Origin: Saccoglossus kowalevskii
Taxonomy: Eukaryota; Hemichordata; Enteropneusta; Harrimaniidae
Length of the DNA: 30,354 bases
Assembly: GCF_000003605.2 (NCBI RefSeq)
Contig: NW_003121421.1
Location: 94,212-124,565 of the forward strand
Direction: 5' to 3'
The notes beneath the pieces are model-generated. The model saw only the letters and a list, made by a program, of their open reading frames with translations, ran no database searches and was not told where the DNA came from. Both the position numbers and the translations under genes were made by a program. The number at the start of each line of letters is the position of its first letter. Positions within the stretch are counted from its first letter, which is position 1. Below are positions 9,962 through 20,578 of the stretch, in pieces.

Positions 9962-10861
9962 GTTTTCGATTATTTGTCAGTAATTTGTTACTTCGTACTG
10001 ATGGATTGTGTTGTTATGTACTAGTGGTTTGTTCGTTAGTCATTTCTTTTCTACTCTAAGTATAATATTTAAACGAATGTTTACTGTTGTTTTTATGAAA
10101 CTGTCAAAAAAGCATTCTTCGTTTCCTCTAATTAAAATCCTGTATATACAGCATCAACACGCACGATATGCCATATGTCCACTTGTTAACCCCACACTAC
10201 AAGAACAACGTTTTCAATTCATGATAAATCATTAACTAAAGTATTCGTAACATACAGCATCAAGCATATACATTCAAATGTATTGAATCTTTAATAGTGA
10301 TTAGAAAACACAACATAATGAAGGAACTCAATTAGACCGACAAGCCTGTGTCTCTAAATTAAGTCTAACTGAAATAAACAGGGTATGTATACAAGTATCG
10401 ATATGCCTACATCTGTAGATCGTACTCTTGAAAACTCGACTACATAGTCAACTCCTACATGTTATATTCAGGAAAATTTGTATTTATCTATTTGCCATAG
10501 ATTACAGGTAGTACAAAGAATTAAAAACATACGACAAGAGAGAGAGAGAGTACATTGCGAAATAATAAATATTAAAAAATTAAATAGAATAAAATGAGCA
10601 ACTGATCCATGGCTGGGATAAAAGAAGATAGCAACCGTAATGCTAGACAACTCTGTTCCCCTGTATACAATTATTTCAATAGGAAAAAACACAAGGGCGT
10701 AGTATTCACCTAACAGAATTGATTATTAAAAAAAATATTACAAAGACTAGTTATAACAGTAAATAAATAATACATAGAACTAAACATAGAAATACAGAGT
10801 AAATAAATAAGGAAATACATTAATTAATTAATCAATTTTCTTTACTAGTAGTACATTGTTA

Positions 10862-10984
10862 ATTTCTACTTGACAGTCTGGGCCATGGACTGGACTAGTC
10901 CATAAGGACTATTTTCATGGTCCACACCAGAATTACTACTATTGTATTTTGTTTATAAATTCTGTAATAATGGTCATTCTGGTG
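10862..10984 (+). mobile_element. Candidate 3' end of a non-LTR (LINE/SINE-like) retroelement, with hairpins
   Basis: The segment directly before the AAAT array contains two hairpins. The first is ATGGACT / AGTCCAT (10885-10891 and 10897-10903, 5-nt loop). The second is CACCAGAAT / ATTCTGGTG (10925-10933 and 10976-10984), a perfect 9-bp stem that ends exactly where the simple-repeat tail begins. A stem-loop followed by a short-unit tail is the layout of several LINE and SINE 3' ends. No reverse transcriptase remnant is recognisable upstream, so the insertion would be heavily 5'-truncated. The alternative is a chance hairpin next to a microsatellite. Left boundary is uncertain. Confidence 0.4.
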
Positions 10985-10987
10985 AAA

Positions 10988-11058
<71 letters not shown>

Positions 11059-11067
11059 ATGAATGAA

Positions 11068-11134
<67 letters not shown>
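10985..11134 (+). repeat. Tetranucleotide microsatellite (AAAT)n, about 37 units
   Basis: A nearly pure AAAT array about 150 bp long, with one GAATGAAT interruption at 11061-11068. It abuts the hairpin segment on its left and could be an expanded retroelement tail. Another short AAAT-rich patch lies at about 10760-10810. Confidence 0.98.
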
Positions 11135-11136
<2 letters not shown>

Positions 11137-12631
11137 AATTCACTACTACATGCTTTTCTCAGTGTGTTTTAAAAGAAAGTGAGGAAAATAAAGTTTTCTG
11201 CTGGTTTTCAATCCTTTGTCGTAATTTATGTGAACTTATGCGATCATTTGCAAAAACAACACCTGTGATCTGTGTATCACTGCGATGCCATCGGTATGTT
11301 AGAGGTATGCGAATTGCATTGGGGTTTGGACAAGAGATTATAATGATTGACTTTGGTAAGCTTAAGTTTATAAGAGCCGTGATTGGTGCACTGTGTAGAG
11401 AAGCACGAATAATGACAATTGGTGTGTTCATATTTGAAGGCATACTTGAATGTAATTTTTTGTCTATCCGGGGTTGTCCTGAGGCAACTCTTGCTGACAG
11501 AGAGTGAAACGTAAAACTCAATCTATTTGGTGCGTGTAGTTGATGTATGAAAAGACGAACAGTCACGATAACCCCATAATATAATAATGTCAGTGACGCC
11601 TTGACGGAGAACATAGCGATCTCTTGTACTTACAGTGTGGTGACGGAATCATTTTCATCACACTTGTGTCCTAATAAATAGATTAATTGTATACAACTTT
11701 ATCATAATGTTCGATAAAAAAGCTTGAGTTTGATTGTCAGATACGGGAAAGAAAAATAGAAACGCCAAAGGCAAAAATGTCAAATCCGGTGCGTTCGTTA
11801 TACTACAGCAATCGTAAATATTGCATTCATTAAAAACTGCGTAATATACGTTTTTATGGAAATAGATCCCGGAGCCGTAATATGAGGAGACAAACGCGTA
11901 ATCAATGAAATATAGAAAGACTATTATTATCTGATCCATTTCATTTATGAGTAATGTCAACATAACAGTAGATATATTATAATACAAGGAAGCATTTGGT
12001 ACGTCGAAAAAAACTGTCAATAAACAAGCTGCTCTGATTGTTTTGACTGTTAGGGCTGACTAACTAATCAGGCACAAGTATATATATCTTCGTAATGACT
12101 TTAAAGTAACGCGGCATATAAATTGATCAGTCATCGTGACAACATAAAAACACATTGACCGACTTTGCTATGTTTTCATGCTGAGGTTTTGTCTGAAGTC
12201 CTACAGGGATTTATGCTACTGATTTAACTTTTATTACACGTGTATTATAGATATAAAAACAGGTTTTACGAGCGATTTTTAAGATAATTTATACGTATAC
12301 TTAATGCTGCAAGGAATACAATACAATACTCACTGCACTGACAGACAGACAGACAATATAATTACTTAAAGAAATTCTTAGTATACATATTTTTGATCGC
12401 CACACACTCAGGTTAGTTTTATTGCCCGCATGGAATTAAATAACATTTTCTGATTTTAGGAGGAATGCGACTCTAAATATATTGTAATTTTGTTCATGTT
12501 CCATTCAAGTAACATTTTCTCTAGTGACAACACATTGGGACGATATGCCACAGCGTACCAAGTGTTTAAAAACAAATAATTGAATAGTGACTTATAAAAT
12601 TGAAAAAAGTAAATTAAAAATAATCCGAAAT

Positions 12632-12684
12632 GACTATGAGATTTTGAACGAGGGCCGTAGGCCCGAGCTCTAATTCTCATAGTC
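12632..12684. repeat. 53-bp imperfect palindrome with GGGCC-GTA-GGCCC core
   Basis: Arms GACTATGAGA (12632-12641) and TCTCATAGTC (12675-12684) are perfect complements. The centre GGGCC GTA GGCCC (12652-12664) is also perfect, and the spacing is symmetric with no bulges. About 20 of 25 positions pair. It is markedly GC-rich for this intron. Downstream lie CCAAT-type motifs: CCAATCAG at 12719-12726, CCAATCA at 12749, and inverted CTGATTGG at 12931-12938. The whole of about 12632-12940 may be one degraded DNA element, though no target duplication was found. Confidence 0.75.
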
Positions 12685-13116
12685 GCCGAGGGGCGTGATT
12701 TAACCGACTTAGCACTGGCCAATCAGCCCGAGTAAAGATTCGTATTAGCCAATCAAATGATGACATTTTGACAGCAATCAATCTTGTAGTAGTGTCAGTT
12801 GAATCTTACGTAACTCAATGGATACTTTATATCTGATCTTGGTGTTGCAATGAAAATCCTTTTTTTTTTCGTTTTTCAGCCGTTATCTAAGTGAATTTGT
12901 GGTGAAGTAAAACCACACTTTATCGCGACTCTGATTGGTCGAGGGATGTTGGGCATGTGCTAAACAAATTTTAAAAAATACACAGGGAATACATACATAC
13001 TATTGACTTTGACATTAAATATCCCCAAACATGCATGCTGACATATATTATATTGAAAACTTAATTGATGAGTACATGGATTATTAAGGACTCAATATGG
13101 CATAATAATAGTTTAA

Positions 13117-13132
13117 CATATCACGTGATATG
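13117..13132. repeat. 16-bp perfect palindrome containing a TCACGTGA E-box
   Basis: CATATCACGTGATATG is self-complementary. The TCACGTGA core is the E-box form bound by USF/MITF-type bHLH-zip factors in animals. The same octamer appears at 30215-30222, and GTCACGTGAC at 14055-14064. A function is not shown by sequence alone. Confidence 0.6.
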
Positions 13133-13452
13133 GCCATGTGTGGAAGAGGCAAGTTTAGCTCGACGAGCCCCCAGCCAATTAAAGCAAACAATCACAATCA
13201 AACAAGAGCCAGGTGTATACGAAAATTGTACGTCCTCATTATTAATAAATTAAATAGAATATACATACACTACCAGATGGACAGGTGAATCAAAAATATA
13301 AATATCAATCATAGGACACCAAACAATTGGGATATTGCGTTCAATAATTAATCACGCTAACAATCACTTGAAATAAGATATATCATACTAAATACACTTA
13401 ATATGTACGCCGAATACTGTGGTAAGTGGTATAAAATTGTCGGCGTAAATTC

Positions 13453-13587
13453 GTCGTCACCTGCGCATGCGTCAGATAGCCGTAGCGTGTCATTTTTTAC
13501 AAACGTTTACCCATGAGCCTTTGCGTTTTTACAGTGTGTTGTTATCGTCGCTTGGAATTCAATTCCCGCGCGTGCGCAGGTGACGAC
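13453..13587. repeat. 135-bp unit bounded by 15-bp perfect inverted repeats
   Basis: GTCGTCACCTGCGCA at 13453-13467 is the exact reverse complement of 13573-13587. Pairing continues inward to about 18 of 20 positions. The arms contain CpG-rich NRF-1-like strings (TGCGCATGCG and GCGTGCGCA). The size and inverted ends fit a miniature inverted-repeat element, but I see no clear target-site duplication. A paired regulatory site is the alternative. The 13513-13728 open frame across it has no recognisable domain. Confidence 0.7.
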
Positions 13588-13929
13588 CCTCTCACTTTAA
13601 CTAAAGTTAAACTGTGGATCTTTATTCGGGTGAAGACACCAGATATACAAATTACATATGTTTGTCTATGGGCGTTGGCAAAGGGGTCAAGCCCACAGAG
13701 TAACGTAAAGAACCTACTACTAGTCTAATGTCGGTATATGTTTTCTTTTTATTGTATACAAGCTGTCTAAAATTGTGAATATGATCTAAGAATATGGTCG
13801 CCCTGTAACTTGAACACCGTAATTATATTGAGAACTATGAGAGCTAGTGCATCTAACCTTTAGAATTGTTATTTATTTCTCCGATTATTAGGAATCTTGC
13901 AATGTTGCATCTGTATACGGAACTCCTTC

Positions 13930-14370
13930 GGACAGCAAACAAGTAACTCGGATCAGTTACGTGATTATGGTGCCATTTTTGATTTTCTTCAAAAATGGCA
14001 AAAATGTGGGGCAATTGTGTCGAAGGACTGTTTAAACCAATCAACTGTATATTTGTCACGTGACATATATGACCATAGCTTCGTGCAAGAAGATTAAAGT
14101 AATTTTGATCAGTTACATCGTTTGCCTGCCATCACGGATTTTCGCCAAATATCTCAGGTGTGCTTTAACCGATCAACTGGATATTTAGCAAGTAGCATAT
14201 TTGGTCACAGCTTCTTACGAGACAAATGAAATAGAACAATAATCTCGGATTTCCCACAACAATACTACAATTTGGGTCATTTGTTTCCCATGAATGCTTT
14301 AACCGATAAACTTGGTATTTGGCATATAGCAAAGATGGGTATTATTATGAAATATTTGAATTGGAAAATA
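13930..14370 (+). repeat. Diverged tandem repeat, period about 133 bp (up to 156), about 3 copies
   Basis: Aligned landmarks recur. TTTAAACCAATCAACTGTATATTTG at about 14030 matches TTTAACCGATCAACTGGATATTTAG at about 14164 and TTTAACCGATAAACTTGGTATTTGG at about 14298. GATCAGTTAC occurs at 13951 and 14107. CATATTTGGTCACAGCTTC (14196) matches CATATATGACCATAGCTTC (14064). Copies are only moderately similar, so the array is old. The minus- and plus-strand open frames over 13853-14097 fall within it. Confidence 0.7.
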
Positions 14371-15062
14371 TTGGTTCCAGCAGATTCCAAAAAGTTTTCA
14401 TTTTTGTTATGATTTCTATCTGTAATTATTTCCTCATATCTTGCTCTGTAACATTTGGAAACATCACGTAAGGTGGCAACACTAATAACTGAGAAACTTA
14501 TTCATGCTGCAAACATTGCACGCAAAGACGCGTGTACGCGGATATCTAATACATGACAAAGTGGTCTTTTCCGTTTATCTCGAAAAATAATATAGATTGT
14601 CCCGCACTTACACCATAACTCGAGCGTATTTCGTGTTCGTTTTCTGTTTCAATGCGTTAAAAATACGTCGCGTAACATTATTAACTTGATAAAAGCATTT
14701 AAGAAACAGTGAAATAAAACGATATTAACATATTTGTTTGGTTATATCTCGTGTGGATATCTCAATAATGATCGGGCCGCACGCACTGCAGCTGTTATGA
14801 ATTCATACAAATACCGCTAAGCTTGTTCAGTGACCTTATTTTCGATACCTAGTTATATAAATATGAAATTAGATATATTACGAAGTGTGTATAACAAAAT
14901 TGGGAAGCATACTATACTCGGAAATACTGTTTGTGAACCAAGTACATTCACCTTTTTCATTTTTTTTCTTAATTTTTTGTTTCATTCTAACATGTATTTA
15001 GTATCTGGTAATTAGAAAATACTCCTGGGATATTTGCAGATTCTACGCTATTTGGTACCATA

Positions 15063-15080
15063 TGGTATGTATACATACCA
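15063..15080. repeat. 18-bp perfect palindrome
   Basis: TGGTATGTATACATACCA reads identically on both strands, with no loop. It sits among further short palindromes (GGTACC and CATATG just to the left). Confidence 0.9.
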
Positions 15081-15635
15081 CATACTGAAAACTGAAACGT
15101 GAATTATATATTAGAATATATTAATGCTGAGTGCCCATGAATAAAAATAGAGAGAAAGAGAGGAAGGATGTTGTACAACAGCATCTGTGCTACAAGTAAA
15201 CTGTACAGCACAGTCCAAAGAATCATTAGATATCAACTGTTCCCCTAATTATGCCCTGTACCCATTCGTGTGTCCTTGAATTTGCCGAACCTGGATTCTA
15301 GAGTAAATTCACTACGTTTTCTCACTACACCGACATTCCGCCGCCGTTGCGACATTTATCTATGCTTTCTATATCCACCATGGATAACATCTTTCTGTCT
15401 GGGAACTGTGCCGAACAATACTACGAGATAAACGTGCTGGACAACTAAACACGCCACAAGCTGATTCTTAATTAAGTGGAAGTCATATCTGAGATCATTT
15501 CGATAGCGGGTAGAGACACATGAATATGTATACGTATGCTTATTCAATGAAAATGTATGATAATATGTAATTCTCAACAACATTGTCCTTCAATCTGGAA
15601 CGTGTTTACAAAATGCATGTATCTATTTTTATAAA

Positions 15636-15825
15636 ATGGAGCAATTTAATTACAATTTAATTAAACGCGATTAAAATGCAATCCTATATAGGAATACTAT
15701 TTAATTACAGTTTAATTTAAATTAATTAAATTGTGATGATTTATAGGAATGCAATTTAATGATAATTTAATTAAACTTATAATGCAATTCCATATAGGAA
15801 TGTAATTTAATTTAATTTATGTTTA
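15636..15825 (+). repeat. AT-rich diverged tandem array, period about 51-55 bp
   Basis: Three TAGGAAT landmarks (15689, 15744 and 15795) are each followed by a TTTAATTA / AATTTAATTAAA block. A fourth, weaker unit start (ATGGAGCAATTT) is near 15636. Two units include the near-palindrome CC(T/A)TATAGG-type string at 15683-15692 and 15790-15798. Units are strongly diverged, and composition is mostly A and T. Confidence 0.65.
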
Positions 15826-18800
15826 TGTTTATTTAAATTGTAACTAGTTTAAAATACCAAAATTAAAGTTAAATTTAATTCAATGCGTGTTGGCATTATA
15901 ACTATTATGGTAATATGATGGTATACTGTATAACAACCTAAACTCTAAACCTAATATTAATTTATATCGACAAGCGTAAACCTACGAATGCCGGTTGTAT
16001 ATTGAATGCGAACCTGAAATCGAAACTGTATAACTGACAAAATTAATATTAAAGCCAATAAAAAGAAATACGTGTCTTTGCATTTAGGTTTATATATAAT
16101 TCACTTTTAGTTTTGTTATATTTATTTGCAATATTTATCCACCTGCTTACTACTCGGATATTTTGTATTATTTCAAATAAGATTTATTGCGCTTATCGGT
16201 GGAGCCTGCATTGTAATCTGATCAAATTCATCAATAACATGAACCTTATATGTTTCCTCATATTGAGTGAACAGTATATTTTGTTGTCTGCTTTAACAGC
16301 ACTTTGTCGTTGTTTCAACGCCATTTTCGCGTGCGTCTCCATCGCCATAGGTCTTAGGGTTTTGTTTCATTTCTTGATCTGAATCAATAACCGCGTTGTC
16401 GTTGTACCTCTACTGGAGCGAAACGTGTAGTTGAGTGTGCCGTTGCGCGATATGCGAGTAAGAATTTGTTTAGCTCATTTGTTTTGTTGTTACAGAGCTG
16501 TTGAACGCTTATGTTTAATATTAGTTTTATTTAAAGAACTTTTGAATTGCTCAGATAAATTGTGGACTGTTATTGGCTTTAATGGACACAAGGATACTAT
16601 ACATTTTGAATCTATTAGCTGTAGTAATTTATTTGTCTGTTGTTGACAGTATATCTAATTGACTGGTGTAGGCCGAGTTTGTTGACTGACACTTTTGTTT
16701 CACATCACGATCTATTATCGACCACCATACTTTTGTATTTGTTTGTTTTTGTGCTATAACTCTCCCTCCTCCTGAGCAATCGATTTTCAATAACTTGCGT
16801 CTCTGCGACTGGATCAAAATATGCAAAAGTTTTAGCATCCGTGAGAGCCCGTAATATATTGGGAGCAGCACGGCCAGTCATTTCTTCTTGTGGTTGTACA
16901 AACCAGGAGCTGAATGGATGCCAAACATTTTCTGATTGTTTGAGTATTTTGTGTGTCCAAATGTCGTAATACTCTTTTGTGGAAACCTCATTTCAAATAT
17001 AATTACTGAAAACAATATATATTTTGTAGACAGTCATATTTGGTATTTATCTGGTCATGCCTTTCAAAACATGTTGTATCGTTCGTGTAACTTTAATTAA
17101 CTAGTTTTCCACTATAGTGATGTTTTACTTAAAAATTGTCATATCACCTACATGCTCTATAATATCTTAAAATGTACACACCATAAGGTGAAGCCGAAGA
17201 AAAGTTATATGAAATATACGGGAAATTGACAATTTCAAAAGTGAACTTGAAGTAATTCCGCGTAAAAAATAATACGAATACAATAGTCTGTCTAGATATC
17301 ATTTCCCTAAACTTGACAAATATAGTGTTAATGAGAAATATAATTTATGCTTTGCAGCCATGTTTTTGCTGGAACATTCAGAGTTATGTGTCATGACAAT
17401 GTATATTATCCTTGCTGCTAGTTGAAAAGCTTTGTTTGTAAATATACCGGGTTATCATCAAATATAGTATAACGGTCAACGAACTGACTGAACTAGGTTT
17501 ACCTAAGGTAATAAGGTATATTAGGGTAATATAACACAGTCACGAGGCTCGAATACGTTTGCAATTTTGAAACTATTGGATCATAGTATTAAGGTCAATG
17601 GCTACTGCTAAGCGAACGTTAATGAATTTAAAAAAAAGAAAGTAAACGTGAAACTATAATAAAAAAAATCATAGTCTTTAAATAAAGCCACGGACGAGTG
17701 AATGGCACTGTATGTTACCGGGGAAGACAATGTAATGCGTGTGAGTGAGGGACAATGTAGAACATATAATACAAAAAAGAGCCATCTTGCGAGAATCGCT
17801 GTGTACCACTAAACAGGGTACACGACCTCGGAATTTATTCAAAACATTCTAATTTTGCTGCACCCATTTATAAACCTCGTTTAAGGGGTGCCGTCGTGAC
17901 AAAGCTCTGTTCGATATGGGGAACGTATGCGACTTATACAAAGCGTGTCGAACATACTCAGCACGAATACGACTACCACCTTTAAGACTTATGGAGCCAG
18001 GTGAAAAGTTTGATTTAACTATGTCACGCAAACATCAGGAAAAACAAACCTACACGTCCATTAAATGAAACAGACTACCTGATTAAAACGATGTTAGTGA
18101 TATATTCCCATACGTGCTGAATACGTACGTCTATGGTAAATGTCCGGTTATAGGCAGTTTATACAGAGATTATACGGAGAGTATACTATAAACCGCGTTC
18201 AACTGGTATAGAACCTGAGCAGGGCAGTGCTTGGTGACCTGTAATTATATGACAACGACGTCATGTGAAGTCCAAATATGGATAATGGTGTATGGTTTAT
18301 AATAAATACATTCGGACACGAATAACCCAAAGTCGTTTCGAGAACCGAGAATGCGCCTAACACATCGCTAAACGACGTAACTGTAGACAAAACAATCTAA
18401 ATGTGGCAATGTTGAATTCGTTATGATCGCCAGAAATTATTAATGTTTACTAGCATACATAAATTACTATTTGCTACATATAAGATTTTTCTTATTCCAA
18501 TCTGGAAATGTGCCTGTACGGTAGAAGACATGGTGTAATATATATAGCAGTATTTAGAGGATAATAATAATCTTCGTTCTATCAAACTAGAGAATGAGTT
18601 GCGTTGTTTGTGTAATTGTCGAAAGATTCAAGACTACTTGTCTCAGATAGCTGTCATACATGAAAACTCTTCTTGGATGTATTCCTTGAGGTTTATATAT
18701 GATTTTCACATTGATTTAATTTTGTCATTCAATTTAGTGTTATGATTTGCTTTGTGGGGTTGTCTAACTAATTTTGCCCGTAATGTGTGCGTTAGTAAGG

Positions 18801-19934
18801 AATATCTTGACACTAACATATAACGCAGTAAAACATTCACCAACATTTAACTGCAACACACAGAATGCCGCCCTTTCTTGAATTGATCATTTGGTGGACA
18901 CGTTGTTGGATTAATCTTCTGGTACAGTACATCTAAAATTTCCAATCCATATCATGTGTATGCCTTTTGAGAAAATCCGGTAGAGTTATAGTCGGCTATC
19001 TAGAATACAGTCGCTGCGGGTCATTGGTTTGCTGTAAGCCTGCATAGCAACTATCGTACGAAAGAATAAAAATAGTTCCGTCGGAATGTTTTGCTGTTCG
19101 TCTTCGATTGCTATTTCAAAAGCGACAATATAAATCTTTAAAATAGTAACATCGCCATCGTTCACTTTCGTAGCCCAATGTGAATCCTTGCTCTCGACAA
19201 ATTCAGCCAACTCAAATATTCAAATCGTGGAAAGTTATCACCTGTTTTGCAAAAGTACATCATTTTGATACAGTTTTGTCTACGCATGTGCGACACTGTA
19301 TTGCCGGTATATGGTTCGAAAGTATTATCTACCCGGGGAATAGTTCCCTTGCGCCGGCGGGAGATATCGTGAACATATTTAATGACTGACTGTGTATTGT
19401 CCAATCACTGCACAGAATTTGAATTTTGTGTGCTATAAATATGTGAATTAATGAGTTTACACACAGAATGCGATTTCATAGATGTTATAGATGTTCATAG
19501 TTAATATAACCAAGATATTTATACGCAATAATAACAATTTGTTCGGTATTTTTCTTCTATTTTAGCAAATCCTCAATGCAAAGGTAAAACATTATATCAA
19601 TTAAGATTCATAATTTTCTCTATTTAATTCAAAATAACACTTTTCGTTTTTTTAAGGAAATATGCTATGGCGAAATTCTTAATCTGTTCATAATTTACAA
19701 ATTCCTCCGTATTATTTCGAATCGGAGACCACAAATGTCTAAATATTATAGGAAAAATACAACTAGCGTAAAAATGAATAACATATGGAATATTCATCAA
19801 TGGGATTACGTTCGGTGAACAATTGGTTTTCAAGGCAGTATTACGAACATGAACGTGCATGACATCCTATTGGGAAATGCAAAATGTATGGACATCTACA
19901 CGCTATTATCAGTGGCTGCGTCAGTGTATTTCAG

Positions 19935-19942
19935 TGACGTCA
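19935..19942. promoter_or_regulatory. Palindromic CRE octamer upstream of exon 2
   Basis: TGACGTCA in the context GTGACGTCACCG, the full-site form recognised by CREB/ATF factors. It is about 520 bp before exon 2. Motif match only. Confidence 0.4.
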
Positions 19943-20463
19943 CCGCCGAATGACTTAAGATTAGCCGCGAACTGGTTTTACCGTGCCACGATAAAAGAAA
20001 GCATCAAGTCAACGGCGTAGAAGTGATGACATCGTAAGAATTCCGTCAGCCATGTTTCCTTTTCTTCTTGTCTTTTATATAATACATTATAAACTCTCAG
20101 ACACAACGTTTGTCTTACTTATCCCCGCTTTATATTTATAAACGTAATAAGCTCTTTCTTTTTAATGTGTCTTGACATTTTAGTTTTTTTCTAAGCACCC
20201 AACAGAGACACTAATTGAATTTCCCTTTTGACAATATTGCGTGAACCTGCACCGATCTGTTGAATTGCCAATGAAAGCTTTAATGTCAAATATCACACAC
20301 ATGTCACCAATTAGCGCTCCCCTTCAGCCAAACCAATGATATTCTCTCTATGCACTTTATATTTAAAAACGAGTGAAAAGATTTGTTTTGCTTTTCTGTT
20401 TTATTCGATGAAATTAAACACATTACGTACATAACATTATGTTGTTATTTACACTTCCTACAG

Positions 20464-20552
20464 AATACAGAGCGAAGCGGAAAGAAACCACAGTGAGTTT
20501 CTGAAAAATCTACTGTCCAATTACGACAGCAGAATACGTCCTGAATTCATGG
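20464..20552 (+). CDS. GLRA-like: Glycine-receptor-like channel, exon 2 (N-terminus of ligand-binding domain)
   Basis: An 89-nt exon between a pyrimidine-rich acceptor (TTACACTTCCTACAG, ending 20463) and a consensus donor (G|GTAAGT at 20553). Only one of its three frames is open, and it encodes residues 33-61 of the deduced protein. These include SEFLKNLLSNYDSRIRPEF, the family motif 'LL..YD.RIRP.F' at the start of Cys-loop chloride-channel extracellular domains. RIRP followed by F and GPP in the next exon is closest to glycine receptor alpha subunits (as opposed to the RLRP of GABA-A receptors). N40-H-S42 is a possible N-glycosylation site. It enters in phase 2 and leaves in phase 1, matching both neighbours. 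The intron before it is about 15.6 kb and the one after about 7.7 kb. Confidence 0.94.
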
Positions 20553-20570
20553 GTAAGTCGTACTTTGAGA

Positions 20571-20578
20571 TGACGTCA
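20571..20578. promoter_or_regulatory. Palindromic CRE octamer just after exon 2
   Basis: TGACGTCA within the 10-bp palindrome ATGACGTCAT, 18 bp inside intron 2. Its closeness to the splice donor is unusual. Motif match only. Confidence 0.4.

Larger units (their letters stand above)
4914..20463 (+). other. Intron 1 of the receptor gene (about 15.6 kb)
   Basis: Runs from GTGAGT to CTACAG. It is AT-rich with no recognised coding sequence on either strand. It contains the repeats and transposon-like pieces listed separately: 5751-5946, 7421-7519, 9926-9961, 10862-11134, 12632-12684, 13453-13587, 13930-14370, 15063-15080 and 15636-15825. Between these I see only unstructured AT-rich sequence and small microsatellites (GA at 10537-10549, CAGA at about 12342-12355). 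A palindromic CRE lies at 19935-19942, about 520 bp before exon 2. The minus-strand open frames at 11159-11614 and 11658-12020 are the longest outside the retroelement but match nothing I recognise. Confidence 0.8.

Noticed and set aside
9780-10059. Three overlapping Cys/Val/Leu-rich frames suggesting a membrane protein
   Set aside because: All three frames are open at once because of TG-rich composition and a 9-bp repeat; no start context or motif favours one.
19311-19322. GGTTCGAAA resembling a tRNA B-box
   Set aside because: No cloverleaf or A-box at the right distance upstream.
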